Source: Prosopocoilus inquinatus (taxonomy: Eukaryota > Arthropoda > Insecta > Coleoptera > Lucanidae). From it: DNA of 64,000 nt. The first letter of the stretch is position 1; each line of letters opens with the position of its first letter. Made by a program: the position numbers and the translations under genes. The notes below the pieces were generated by a model that made no database searches, was not told the DNA's origin, and saw only the letters and a list, made by a program, of their open reading frames with translations. The stretch covers positions 1,302,001-1,366,000 of the forward strand of contig JAYKNF010000016.1 in assembly GCA_036172665.1 (NCBI GenBank). The letters are read 5' to 3'. Positions 26,483 to 40,363 of this stretch are shown here, one piece after another.

Positions 26483-27525
26483 GTATTAGCTTTGTTCCTG
26501 TGAAGTATCTAATCGATCATTACTTATCTATCTTGTTATTTGACGTTACGATGGACTCCAGTAACTCTGATGTGAGATACGAAGTTCTCGGACGCAGCAG
26601 AAGCTGGAAATAGTTTTGAACGAAAGAACAAGTATTAGCGTTGTTCCTGTGATGTATCTAATCGATCCTTACTTATCTATCTTGTTATTTGACTTTACGA
26701 TGGACTAAAGTAACTCTGATGTGAGATACGAAGTTTTCGGACGCAGCAGAAGCTAGAAATAATTTTGAACGAAATAACACGTGTTAGTGTTGTTCCTGTG
26801 ATGTATCTAATCGACCCTTACTTATCTATCTTGTTATTTGACGTTACGATGGACTCCAGTAACTCCGATGTGAGATACGAAGTTCTCGGACGCAGCAGAA
26901 GCTGGAAATAGTTTAGAACGAAATAACACGTATTAGCGTTGTTCCTGTGTTGTATCTAATCGATCCTTACTTAATTATCATATTATTTGACGTTACGATG
27001 GACTCCAGTAACTTTGATTTGAAGTACGAAGTTCTCGGACGCAGCAGAAGCTGGAAATAGTTTTGAACGAAATAACACGTATTAGCGTTGTTCCTGTGTT
27101 GTATCTAATCGATCCTTACTTATCTATCATATCATTTGACGTTACGATGAACTCCAGTAACTTTGATTTGAAGTACGAAGTTCTCGGACGCAGCAGAAGC
27201 TGGAAATAGTTCTGAACGAAATAACACGTATTAGCGTTGTTCCTGTGATGTATCTAATCGATCCCTACTTATCTATCTTCTTATTTGACGTTACGATGGA
27301 CTCCAGTATCTCCGATGTGAGATACAAAGTTCTCGGACGCAGCAGAAGCTGGAAATAGTTTAGAACGAAATAACACGTATTAGCGTTGTTCCTGTGTTGT
27401 ATCTAATCGATCCTTACTTATCTATCATATTATTTGACGTTACGATGGACTCGAGTAACTTTGATTTGAAGTACGAAGTTCTCGGACGCAGCAGAAGCTG
27501 GAAATAGTTTTGAACGAAATAACAC
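25142..27525 (+). repeat. 14-mer HOR (2086 bp), H to G, then H-I restart
   Basis: Units 25142-27227 are H-I-J-K-L-O-P-Q-R-S/C-D-E-F-G, and H restarts at 27228 followed by I at 27377. The H marker cttctta lies at 25191 and 27277, exactly 14 monomers apart. Both H copies share gtatctccg, and both G copies before them share catatcattt and gaactcc, so the duplication looks recent. It overlaps the end of macro-repeat copy 2: the block was re-amplified from within. Confidence 0.82.
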
Positions 27526-29611
27526 GTATTAGCGTTGTTCCTGTGATGTATCTAATCGATCCTTACTTATCTATCATGTTATTTGACGTTACGATGGACT
27601 CCAGTAACTCTGATGTGAGATATGAAGTTTTCGGACGCAGCAGAAGCTGGAAATAGTTTTGAACGAAACAACACGTATTAGCGTTATTCCTGTGATGTAT
27701 CTAATCGATCCTTACTTATCTATCTTGTTATTTGACGTTACGATGGACTCCAGTAACTTTGATGTGAGATACGAAGTTCTCGGACGCAGCAGAAGCTGGA
27801 AATAGTTTTGAACTAAATAACACGTATTAGCGTTGTTCCTGTGATGTATCTAATCGATCCTTACTTATCTATCTTGTTATTTGACGTTACGATGGATTCC
27901 AGTAACTCTGATGTGAGATAAGAAGTTCTCGGACGCAGCAGAAGCTGGAAATAGTTTTGAACGAAATAACACGTATTAGCGTTGTTCCTGTGATGTATCT
28001 AATCGATCCTTACTTATCTATCTTGTTATTTGACGTTACGATGGACTAAAGTAACTCTGATGTGAGATACGAGGTTTTCGGACGCAGCAGAAGCTAGAAA
28101 TAGTTTTGAACGAAATAACACGTGTTAGTGTTGTTCCTGTGATGTATCTAATCGACCCTTACTTATCTATCTTGTTATTTGACGTTACGATGGACTCCAG
28201 TAACTCCGATGTGAGATACGAAGTTCTCGGACGCAGCAGAAGCTGGAAATAGTTTAGAACGAAATGACACGTATTAGCGTTGTTCCTGTGTTGTATCTAA
28301 TCGATCCTTACTTATCTATCTTGTTATTTGACGTAACGATAGACTCCAGTAACTCTGATGTGAGATACGAAGTTTTCGGAAGCAGCAGAAGCTGGAAATA
28401 GTTTTGAACGAAACAACACGTATTAGCGTTGTTCCTGTGTTGTATCTAATCGATCCTTACTTATCTATCATATTATTTGAAGTTACGATGGACTCCAGTA
28501 ACTTTGATGTGAGATACGAAGTTCTCGGACGCAGCAGGATCTGTAAATAGTTTTGAACTAAATAACACGTATTAGCTTTGTTCCTGTGAAGTATCTAATC
28601 GATCATTACTTATCTATCTTGTTATTTGACGTTACGATGGACTCCAGTAACTCTGATGAGAGATACGAAGTTCTCGGACGCAGCAGAAGCTGGAAATAGT
28701 TTTGAACGAAATAACACGTATTAGCGTTGTTCCTGTGTTGTATCTAATCGATCCTTACTTATCTATCACGTTATTTGATGTTACGATATACTACAGTAAC
28801 TCTGATGTGAGATACGTAGTTCTCGAAAGCAGCAGAAGCTGGAAATAGTATTGAACGAAATAACACGTATTAGCGTTGTTCCTGTGATGTATCTAATCGA
28901 TCCTTACTTATCTATCATGTTATTTGACGTTACGATGGACTCCAGTAACTCTGATGTGAGATACGAAGTTTTCGGACGCAGCAGAAGCTGGAAATAGTTT
29001 TGAACGAAACAACACGTATTAGCGTTATTCCTGTGATGTATCTAATCGATCCTTACTTATCTATCTTGTTATTTGACGTTACGATGGACTCCAGTAACTT
29101 TGATGTGAGATACGAAGTTCTCGGACGCAGCAGAAGCTGGAAATAGTTTTGAACGAAATAACATGTGTTAGCGTTGTTCCTGTGATGTATCTAATCGACC
29201 CTTACTTATCTATCTTGTTATTTGACGTTACGATGGACTCCAGTAACTCCGATGTGAGATACGAAGATCACGGACGCAGCAGAAGCTGGAAATAGTTTAG
29301 AACGAAATAACACGTATTAGCGTTGTTCCTGTGTTGTATCTAATCGATCCTTACTTATCTATCATATTATTTGACTTTACGATGGACTCGAGTAACTTTG
29401 ATTTGAAGTACGAAGTTCTCGGACGAAGCAGAAGCTGGAAATAGTTTTGAACGAAATAACACGTATTAGCGTTGTTCCTGTGATGTATCTAATCGACCCT
29501 TGCTTATCTATCTTGTTATTTGACGTTACGATGGACTCCAGTAACTTTGATGTGAGATACGAAGTTCTCGGACGCAGCAGAAGCTGGAAATAGTTTTGAA
29601 CGAAATAACAC
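27526..29611 (+). repeat. 14-mer HOR (2086 bp), J to K', copy 1
   Basis: Order: J-K-L-O-P-Q-R-S-T-J-K-A-I-K'. The rare Q change acgtaacgat at 28331 recurs at 30417, and aggatctg at 28536 recurs at 30622, both exactly 14 monomers on. The I unit at 29314 carries both actttacg and gactcgag. K' is a short class with gaccc on the left and tttgatg on the right. Private differences are few, for example gcttatc near 29500. Confidence 0.85.
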
Positions 29612-31697
29612 GTATTAGCGTTGTTCCTGTGATGTATCTAATCGATCCTTACATATCTATCATGTTATTTGACGTTACGATGGACTCCAGTAACTCTGAT
29701 GTGAGATATGAAGTTTTCGGACGCAGCAGAAGCTGGAAATAGTTTTGAACGAAATAACACGTATTAGCGTTATTCCTGTGATGTATCTAATCGATCCTTA
29801 CTTATCTATCTTGTTATTTGACGTTACGATGGACTCCAGTAACTTTGATGTGAGATACGAAGTTCTCGGACGCAGCAGAAGCTGGAAATAGTTTTGAACT
29901 AAATAACACGTATTAGCGTTGTTCCTGTGATGTATCTAATCGATCCTTACTTATCTATCTTGTTATTTGACGTTACGATGGATTCCAGTAACTCTGATGT
30001 GAGATAAGAAGTTCTCGGACGCAGCAGAAGCTGGAAATAGTTTTGAACGAAATAACACGTATTAGCGTTGTTCCTGTGATGTATCTAATCGATCCTTACT
30101 TATCTATCTTGTTATTTGACGTTACGATGGACTAAAGTAACTCTGATGTGAGATACGAGGTTTTCGGACGCAGCAGAAGCTAGAAATAGTTTTGAACGAA
30201 ATAACACGTGTTAGTGTTGTTCCTGTGATGTATCTAATCGACCCTTACTTATCTATCTTGTTATTTGACGTTACGATGGACTCCAGTAACTCCGATGTGA
30301 GATACGAAGTTCTCGGACGCAGCAGAAGCTGGAAATAGTTTAGAACGAAATGACACGTATTAGCGTTGTTCCTGTGTTGCATCTAATCGATCCTTACTTA
30401 TCTATCTTGTTATTTGACGTAACGATAGACTCCAGTAACTCTGATGTGAGATACGAAGTTTTCGGACGCAGCAGAAGCTGGAAATAGTTTTGAACGAAAC
30501 AACACGTATTAGCGTTGTTCCTGTGTTGTATCTAATCGATCCTTACTTATCTATCATATTATTTGAAGTTACGATGGACTCCAGTAACTTTGATGTGAGA
30601 TACGAAGTTCTCGGACGCAGCAGGATCTGTAAATAGTTTTGAACTAAATAACACGTATTAGCTTTGTTCCTGTGAAGTATCTAATCGATCATTACTTATC
30701 TATCTTGTTATTTGACGTTACGATGGACTCCAGTAACTCTGATGAGAGATACGAAGTTCTCGGACGCAGCAGAAGCTGGAAATAGTTTTGAACGAAATAA
30801 CACGTATTAGCGTTGTTCCTGTGTTGTATCTAATCGATCCTTACTTATCTATCACGTTATTTGATGTTACGATATACTACAGTAACTCTGATGTGAGATA
30901 CGTAGTTCTCGAAAGCAGCAGAAGCTGGAAATAATATTGAACGAAATAACACGTATTAGCGTTGTTCCTGTGATGTATCTAATCGATCCTTACTTATCTA
31001 TCATGTTATTTGACGTTACGATGGACTCCAGTAACTCTGATGTGAGATACGAAGTTTTCGGACGCAGCAGAAGCTGGAAATAGTTTTGAACGAAACAACA
31101 CTTATTAGCGTTATTCCTGTGATGTATCTAATCGATCCTTACTTATCTATCTTGTTATTTGACGTTACGATGGACTCCAGTAACTTTGATGTGAGATACG
31201 AAGTTCTCGGACGCAGCAGAAGCTGGAAATAGTTTTGAACGAAATAACATGTGTTAGCGTTGTTCCTGTGATGTATCTAATCGACCCTTACTTATCTATC
31301 TTGTTATTTGACGTTACGATGGACTCCAGTAACTCCGATGTGAGATACGAAGATCACGGACGCAGCAGAAGCTGGAAATAGTTTAGAACGAAATAACACG
31401 TATTAGCGTTGTTCCTGTGTTGTATCTAATCGATCCTTACTTATCTATCATATTATTTGACTTTACGATGGACTCGAGTAACTTTGATTTGAAGTACGAA
31501 GTTCTCGGACGAAGCAGAAGCTGGAAATAGTTTTGAACGAAATAACACGTATTAGCGTTGTTCCTGTGATGTATCTAATCGACCCTTACTTATCTATCTT
31601 GTTATTTGACGTTACGATGGACTCCAGTAACTTTGATGTGAGATACGAAGTTCTCGGACGCAGCAGAAGCTGGAAATAGTTTTGAACGAAATAACAC
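29612..31697 (+). repeat. 14-mer HOR (2086 bp), J to K', copy 2
   Basis: It has the same fourteen classes in the same order as 27526-29611, including the acgtaacgat Q and the actttacg/gactcgag I unit (31400). Small differences include ttgcatc at the Q start near 30380 and cttattag near 31102. It follows the first copy directly, so this is a true tandem pair. Confidence 0.85.
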
Positions 31698-33038
31698 GTA
31701 TTAGCGTTGTTCCTGTGATGTATCTAATCGATCCTTACTTATCTATCTTGTTATTTGACGTTACGATGGATTCCAGTAACTCTGATGTGAGATAAGAAGT
31801 TCTCGGACGCAGCAGAAGCTGGAAATAGTTTTGAACGAAATAACACGTATTAGCGTTGTTCCTGTGATGTATCTAATCGATCCTTACTTATCTATCTTGT
31901 TATTTGACGTTACGATGGACTAAAGTAACTCTGATGTGAGATACGAGGTTTTCGCACGCAGCAGAAGCTAGAAATAGTTTTGAACGAAATAACACGTGTT
32001 AGTGTTGTTCCTGTGATGTATCTAATCGACCCTTACTTATCTATCTTGTTATTTGACGTTACGATGGACTCCAGTAACTCCGATGTGAGATACGAAGTTC
32101 TCGGACGCAGCAGAAGCTGGAAATAGTTTAGAACGAAATGACACGTATTAGCGTTGTTCCTGTGTTGTATCTAATCGATCCTTACTTATCTATCTTGTTA
32201 TTTGACGTTACGATAGACTCCAGTAACTCTGATGTGAGATACGAAGTTTTCGGACGCAGCAGAAGCTGGAAATAGTTTTGAACGAAACAACACGTATTAG
32301 CGTTGTTCCTGTGTTGTAACTAATCGATCCTTACTTATCTATCATATTATTTGAAGTTACGATGGACTCCAGTAACTTGGATGTGAGATATGAAGTTCTC
32401 GGACGCAGCAGGATCTGTAAATAGTTTTGAACTAAATAACACGTATTAGCTTTGTTCCTGTGAAGTATCTAATCGATCATTACTTATCTATCTTGTTATT
32501 TGACGTTACGATGGACTCCAGTAACTCTGATGAGAGATACGAAGTTCTCGGACGCAGCAGAAGCTGGAAATAGTTTTGAACGAAATAACACGTATTAGCG
32601 TTGTTCCTGTGTTGTATCTAATCGATCCTTACTTATCTATCACGTTATTTGATGTTACGATATACTACAGTAACTCTGATGTGAGATACGAAGTTCTCGA
32701 AAGCAGCAGAAGCTGGAAATAGTATTGAACGAAATAACACGTATTAGCGTTGTTCCTGTGATGTATCTAATCGATCCTTACTTATCTATCATGTTATTTG
32801 ACGTTACGATGGACTCCAGTAACTCTGATGTGAGATACGAAGTTTTCGGACGCAGCAGAAGCTGGAAATAGTTTTGAACGAAACAACACGTATTAGCGTT
32901 ATTCCTGTGATGTATCTAATCGATCCTTACTTATCTATCTTGTTATTTGACGTTACGATGGACTCCAGTAACTTTGATGTGAGATACGAAGATCTCGGAC
33001 GCAGCAGAAGCTGGAAATAGTTTTGAACGAAATAACAT
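31698..33038 (+). repeat. Third, truncated pass of the 14-mer
   Basis: Order: L-O-P-Q-R-S-T-J-K. The leading J and K of the 14-mer are absent, so R recurs after 12 rather than 14 monomers (30622 to 32410). Q here has the ordinary acgttacgat. After K (32890), the array passes into the 3-mer at 33039. Confidence 0.78.
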
Positions 33039-33932
33039 GTGTTAGCGTTGTTCCTGTGATGTATCTAATCGACCCTTACTTATCTATCTTGTTATTTGAC
33101 GTTACGATGGACTCCAGTAACTTTGATGTGAGATACGAAGTTCTCGGACGCAGCAGAAGCTGGAAATAGTTTTGAACGAAATAACATGTGTTAGCGTTGT
33201 TCCTGTGATGTATCTAATCGACCCTTACTTATCTATCTTGTTATTTGACGTTACGATGGACTCCAGTAACTCCGATGTGAGATACGAAGATCACGGACGC
33301 AGCAGAAGCTGGAAATAGTTTAGAACGAAATAACACGTATTAGCGTTGTTCCTGTGTTGTATCTAATCGATCCTTACTTATCTATCATATTATTTGACGT
33401 TACGATGGACTAAAGTAACTCTGATGTGAGATACGAAGTTTTCGGACGCAGCAGAAGCTAGAAATAGTTTTGAACGAAATAACATGTGTTAGCGTTGTTC
33501 CTGTGATGTATCTAATCGACCCTTACTTATCTGTCTTGTTATTTGACGTTACGATGGACTCCAGTAACTTTGATGTGAGATACGAAGTTCTCGGACGCAG
33601 CAGAAGCTGGAAATAGTTTTGAACGAAATAACATGTGTTAGCGTTGTTCCTGTGATGTATCTAATCGACCCTTACTTATCTATCTTGTTATTTGACGTTA
33701 CGATGGACTCCAGTAACTCCGATGTGAGATACGAAGATCACGGACGCAGCAGAAGCTGGAAATAGTTTAGAACGAAATAACACGTATTAGCGTTGTTCCT
33801 GTGTTGTATCTAATCGATCCTTACTTATCTATCATATTATTTGACGTTACGATGGACTAAAGTAACTCTGATGTGAGATACGAAGTTTTCGGACGCAGCA
33901 GAAGCTAGAAATAGTTTTGAACGAAATAACAC
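33039..33932 (+). repeat. Tandem 3-mer, 447 bp x 2
   Basis: K'-A-O' occurs at 33039-33485 and again at 33486-33932. Each pass has aacatgtgttag at its start, tttgatg in the first unit, agatcacgga in the second and gactaaag in the third. It is the shortest tandem HOR seen here. The second copy has the private change ctgtcttg in its first unit. Confidence 0.82.
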
Positions 33933-36900
33933 GTGTTAGTGTTGTTCCTGTGATGTATCTAATCGACCCTTATTTATCTATCTTGTTATTTGACGTTACG
34001 ATGGACTCCAGTAACTCCGATGTGAGATACGAAGTTCTCGGACGCAGCAGAAGCTGGAAATAGTTTAGAACGAAATAACACGTATTAGCGTTGTTCCTGT
34101 GTTGTATCTAATCGATCCTTACTTAATTATCATATTATTTGACGTTACGATGGACTCCAGTAACTTTGATTTGAAGTACGAAGTTCTCGGACGCAGCAGA
34201 AGCTGGAAATAGTTTTGAACGAAATAACACGTATTAGCGTTGTTCCTGTGTTGTATCTAATCGATCCTTACTTATCTATCATATTATTTGACGTTACGAT
34301 GGACTAAAGTAACTCTGATGTGAGATACGAAATTTTCGGACGCGGCAGAAGCTAGAAATAGTTTTGAACGAAATAACACGTGTTAGTGTTGTTCCTGTGA
34401 TGTATCTAATCGACCCTTACTTATCTATCTTGTTATTTGACGTTACGATAGACTCCAGTAACTCTGATGTGAGATAAGAAGTTCTCGGACGCAGCAGAAG
34501 CTGGAAATAGTTTTGAACGAAATAACACGTATTAGCGTTGTTCCTGTGATGTATCTAATCGATCCTTACTTATCTATCTCGTTATTTGACGTTACGATGG
34601 ACTCCAGTAACTTTGATGTGAGAAACGAAGTTCTCGGACGCAGCAGAAGCTGGAAATAGTATTGAACGAAATAACACGTATTAGCGTTGTTCCTGTGATG
34701 TATCTAATCTATCCTTACTTATCTATCTTGTTATTTGACGTTACGATGGACTCCAGTAACTTTGATGTGAGATACGAAGTTCTCGGACGCAGCAGAAGCT
34801 GGAAATAGTTTTGAACTAAATAACACGTATTAGCGTTGTTCCTGTGATGTATCTAATCGATCCTTACTTATCTATCTTGTTATTTGACGTTACGACGGAC
34901 TCCAGTAACTTTGATGTGAGAAACGAAGTTCTCGGACGCAGCAGAAGCTGGAAATAGTATTGAACGAAATAACACGTATTAGCGTTGTTCCTGTGATGTA
35001 TCTAATCGACTCTTACTTATCTATCTTGTTATTTGACGTTATGATGGACTCCAGTAACTCTGATGTGAGATACGAAGTTCTCGGACGCAGCAGAAGCTGG
35101 AAATAGTTTTGAACGAAAGAACAATTATTAGCGTTGTTCCTGTGATGTATCTAATCGACCCTTACTTATCTATCTTGTTATTTGACGTTACGATGGACTA
35201 AAGTAACTCTGATGTGAGATACGAAGTTCTCGGACGCAGCAGAAGCTGGAAATAGTTTTGAACGAAATAACACGTGTTAGTGTTGTTCCTGTGATGTATC
35301 TAATCGACCCTTACTTATCTATCTTGTTATTTGACGTTACGATAGACTCCAGTAACTCTGATGTGAGATAAGAAGTTCTCGGACGCAGCAGAAGCTGGAA
35401 ATAGTTTTGAACGAAATAACACGTATTAGCGTTGTTCCTGTGATGTATCTAATCGATCCTTACTTATCTATCTTGTTATTTGACGTTACGATGGACTCCA
35501 GTAACTTTGATGTGAGATACGAAGTTCTCGGACGCAGCAGAAGCTGGAAATAGTTTTGAACGAAATAACATGTGTTAGCGTTGTTCCTGTGATGTATCTA
35601 ATCGACCCTTACTTATCTATCTTGTTATTTGACGTTATGATGGACTCCAGTAACTCCGATGTGAGATACGAAGATCACGGACGCAGCAGAAGCTGGAAAT
35701 AGTTTAGAACGAAATAACACGTATTAGCGTTGTTCCTGTGTTGTATCTAATCGATCCTTACTTATCTATCATATTATTTGACGTTACGATGGACTAAAGT
35801 AACTCTGATGTGAGATACGAAGTTTTCGGACGCAGCAGAAGCTAGAAATAGTTTTGAACGAAATAACACGTGTTAGTGTTGTTCCTGTGATGTATCTAAT
35901 CGACCCTTACTTATCTATCTTGTTATTTGACGTTACGATGGACTCCAGTAACTCCGATGTGAGATACGAAGTTCTCGGACGCAGCAGAAGCTGGAAATAG
36001 TTTAGAACGAAATAACACGTATTAGCGTTGTTCCTGTGTTGTATCTAATCGATCCTTACTTAATTATCATATTATTTGACGTTACGATGGACTCCAGTAA
36101 CTTTGATTTGAAGTACGAAGTTCTCGGACGCAGCAGAAGCTGGAAATAGTTTTGAACGAAATAACACGTATTAGCGTTGTTCCTGTGTTGTATCTAATCG
36201 ATCCTTACTTATCTATCATATTATTTGACGTTACGATGGACTAAAGTAACTCTGATGTGAGATACGAAATTTTCGGACGCAGCAGAAGCTAGAAATAGTT
36301 TTGAACGAAATAACACGTGTTAGTGTTGTTCCTGTGATGTATCTAATCGACCCTTACTTATCTATCTTGTTATTTGACGTTACGATAGACTCCAGTAACT
36401 CTGATGTGAGATAAGAAGTTCTCGGACGCAGCAGAAGCTGGAAATAGTTTTGAACGAAATAACACGTATTAGCGTTGTTCCTGTGATGTATCTAATCGAT
36501 CCTTACTTATCTATCTCGTTATTTGACGTTACGATGGACTCCAGTAACTTTGATGTGAGAAACGAAGTTCTCGGACGCAGCAGAAGCTGGAAATAGTATT
36601 GAACGAAATAACACGTATTAGCGTTGTTCCTGTGATGTATCTAATCTATCCTAACTTATCTATCTTGTTATTTGACGTTACGATGGACTCCAGTAACTTT
36701 GATGTGAGATACGAAGTTCTCGGACGCAGCAGAAGCTGGAAATAGTTTTGAACTAAATAACACGTATTAGCGTTGTTCCTGTGATGTATCTAATCGATCC
36801 TTACTTATCTATCTTGTTATTTGACGTTACGATGGATTCCAGTATCTCTGATGTGAGATAAGAAGTTCTCGGACGCAGCAGAAGCTGGAAATAGTTTTGA

Positions 36901-37210
36901 ACGAAATAACACGTATTAGCGTTGTTCCTGTGATGTATCTAATCGATCCTTACTTATCTATCTTGTTATTTGACGTTACGATGGACTCCAGTAACTTTGA
37001 TGTGAGAAACGAAGTTCTCGGACGCAGCAGAAGCTGGAAATAGTATTGAACGAAATAACACGTATTAGCGTTGTTCCTATGATGTATCTAATCGACTCTT
37101 ACTTATCTATCTTGTTATTTGACGTTATGATGGACTCCAGTAACTCTGATGTGAGATACGAAGTTCTCGGACGCAGCAGAAGCTGGAAATAGTTTAGAAC
37201 GAAATGACAC
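33635..37210 (+). repeat. 13-mer HOR (1937 bp), two passes
   Basis: Pass one, 33635-35571: A-O'-E-F-O'-E/L-M-K-M-N-O-E/L-K'. Pass two starts at 35572: A-O'-E-F-O'-E/L-M-K-L-M-N. The M marker ctatctcgtt gives 34576 and 36513, exactly 13 monomers apart. Pass two regains an L (36764, gtatctctg and gataag) that pass one lost: pass one has a fused M with gacggactcc at 34827. It ends in an N whose tail is already P-like (aaatgac), leading into Q at 37211. Confidence 0.8.
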
Positions 37211-40190
37211 GTATTAGCGTTGTTCCTGTGTTGTATCTAATCGATCCTTACTTATCTATCTTGTTATTTGACGTTACGATAGACTCCAGTAACTCTGATG
37301 TGAGATACGAAGTTTTCGGACGCAGCAGAAGCTGGAAATAGTTTTGAACGAAACAACACGTATTAGCGTTGTTCCTGTGTTGTATCTAATCGATCCTTAC
37401 TTCTCTATCATATTATTTGAAGTTACGATGGACTCCAGTAACTTTGATGTGAGATACGAAGTTCTCGGACGCAGCAGGATCTGTAAATAGTTTAGAATTA
37501 AATAACACGTATTAGCTTTGTTCCTGTGAAGTATCTAATCGATCATTACTTATCTATCTTGTTATTTGACGTTACGATGTACTCCAGTAACTCTGATGAG
37601 AGATACGAAGTTCTCGAAAGCAGCAGAAGCTGGAAATAGTATTGAACGAAATAACACGTATTAGCGTTGTTCCTGTGATGTATCTAATCGATCCTTACTT
37701 ATCTATCATGTTATTTGACGTTACGATGGACTCCAGTAACTCTGATGTGAGATACGAAGTTTTCGGACGCAGCAGAAGCTGGAAATAGATTTGAACGAAA
37801 CAACACGTATTAGCGTTATTCCTGTGATGTATCTAATCGATCCTTACTTATCTATCTTGTTATTTGACGTTACGATGGACTCCAGTAACTTTGATGTGAG
37901 ATACGAAGTTCTCGGACGCAGCAGAAGCTGGAAATAGTTTTGAACGAAATAACACGTGTTAGCGTTGTTCCTGTGATGTATCTAATCGACCCTTACTTAT
38001 CTATCTTGTTATTTGACGTTACGATGGACTCCAGTAACTCCGATGTGAGATACGAAGATCACGGACGCAGCAGAAGCTGGAAATAGTTTAGAACGAAATA
38101 ACACGTATTAGCGTTGTTCCTGTGTTGTATCTAATCGATCCTTACTTATCTATCATGTTATTTGACGTTACGATGGACTCCAGTAACTCTGATGTGAGAT
38201 ACGAAGTTTTCGGACGCAGCAGAAGCTGGAAATAGTTTTGAACGAAACAACACGTATTAGCGTTATTCCTGTGATGTATCTAATCGATAGTTACTTATCT
38301 ATCTTGTTATTTGACTTTACGATGGACTCCAGTAACTTTGATGTGAGATACGAAGTTCTCGGACGCAGCAGAAGCTGGAAATAGTTTTGAACTAAATAAC
38401 ACGTATTATCGTTGTTCCTGTGATGTATCTAATCGATCCTTACTTATCTATCTTGTTATTTGACGTTACGATGGATTCCAGTAACTCTGATGTGAGATAA
38501 GAAGTTCTCGGACGCAGCAGAAGCTGGAAATAGTTTTGAACGAAATAACACGTATTAGCGTTGTTCCTGTGATGTATCTAATCGATCCTTACTTATCTAT
38601 CTTGTTATTTGACGTTACGATGGACTCCAGTAACTTTGATGTGAGAAACGAAGTTTTCGGACGCAGCAGAAGCTGGAAATAGTATTGAACGAAATAACAC
38701 GTATTATCGTTGTTCCTGTGATGTATCTAATCGATCCTTACTTATCTATCTTGTTATTTGACGTTACGATAGACTCCAGTAACTCTGATGTGAGATACGA
38801 AGTTTTCGGACGCAGCAGAAGCTGGAAATAGTTTTGAACGAAACAACACGTATTAGCGTTGTTCCTGTGTTGTATCTAATCGATCCTTACTTCTCTATCA
38901 TATTATTTGAAGTTACGATGGACTCCAGTAACTTTGATGTGAGATACGAAGTTCTCGGACGCAGCAGGATCTGTAAATAGTTTAGAATTAAATAACACGT
39001 ATTAGCTTTGTTCCTGTGAAGTATCTAATCGATCATTACTTATCTATCTTGTTATTTGACGTTACGATGGACTCCAGTAACTCTGATGAGAGATACGAAG
39101 TTCTCGAAAGCAGCAGAAGCTGGAAATAGTATTGAACGAAATAACACGTATTAGCGTTGTTCCTGTGATGTATCTAATCGATCCTTACTTATCTATCATG
39201 TTATTTGACGTTACGATGGACTCCAGTAACTCTGATGTGAGATACGAAGTTTTCGGACGCAGCAGAAGCTGGAAATAGATTTGAACGAAACAACACGTAT
39301 TAGCGTTATTCCTGTGATGTATCTAATCGATCCTTACTTATCTATCTTGTTATTTGACGTTACGATGGACTCCAGTAACTTTGATGTGAGATACGAAGTT
39401 CTCGGACGCAGCAGAAGCTGGAAATAGTTTTGAACGAAATAACACGTGTTAGCGTTGTTCCTGTGATGTATCTAATCGACCCTTACTTATCTATCTTGTT
39501 ATTTGACGTTACGATGGACTCCAGTAACTCCGATGTGAGATACGAAGATCACGGACGCAGCAGAAGCTGGAAATAGTTTAGAACGAAATAACACGTATTA
39601 GCGTTGTTCCTGTGTTGTATCTAATCGATCCTTACTTATCTATCATGTTATTTGACGTTACGATGGACTCCAGTAACTCTGATGTGAGATACGAAGTTTT
39701 CGGACGCAGCAGAAGCTGGAAATAGTTTTGAACGAAACAACACGTATTAGCGTTATTCCTGTGATGTATCTAATCGATAGTTACTTATCTATCTTGTTAT
39801 TTGACTTTACGATGGACTCCAGTAACTTTGATGTGAGATACGAAGTTCTCGGACGCAGCAGAAGCTGGAAATAGTTTTGAACTAAATAACACGTATTATC
39901 GTTGTTCCTGTGATGTATCTAATCGATCCTTACTTATCTATCTTGTTATTTGACGTTACGATGGATTCCAGTAACTCTGATGTGAGATAAGAAGTTCTCG
40001 GACGCAGCAGAAGCTGGAAATAGTTTTGAACGAAATAACACGTATTAGCGTTGTTCCTGTGATGTATCTAATCGATCCTTACTTATCTATCTTGTTATTT
40101 GACGTTACGATGGACTCCAGTAACTTTGATGTGAGAAACGAAGTTTTCGGACGCAGCAGAAGCTGGAAATAGTATTGAACGAAATAACAC
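37211..40190 (+). repeat. Tandem 10-mer, 1490 bp x 2
   Basis: Q-R-S-J-K-A-J-K-L-M occurs at 37211-38700 and 38701-40190. Shared private changes include ttctctatc in R (near 37403 and 38893), gaattaaat after R, and atagatttg after J. aggatctg falls at 37476 and 38966, exactly ten monomers apart. At 38701 the Q start has attatcg and gtgatg, an L-type left end on a Q body, marking the recombination that closed the duplication. After the second M the array continues into N* (40191), as in the macro-repeat. Confidence 0.87.
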
Positions 40191-40363
40191 GTATTAGCGT
40201 TGTTCCTGTGATGTATCTAATCGACTCTTACTTATCTATCTTGTTATTTGACGTTATGATGGACTTGTTATTTGACTTTACGATGGACTAAAGTAACTCT
40301 GATGTGAGATACGAAGTTTTCGGACGCAGCAGAAGCTAGAAATAATTTTGAACGAAATAACAC
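40191..40363 (+). repeat. 173-bp chimeric monomer N*, copy 6
   Basis: The N/D out-of-register junction carries the 24-bp doublet at 40241-40288. It is the last copy in the window and lies 16,414 bp (110 units plus 24) from copy 5. It is followed by E and an F with gactgcag, exactly as in copies 4 and 5. Confidence 0.92.
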
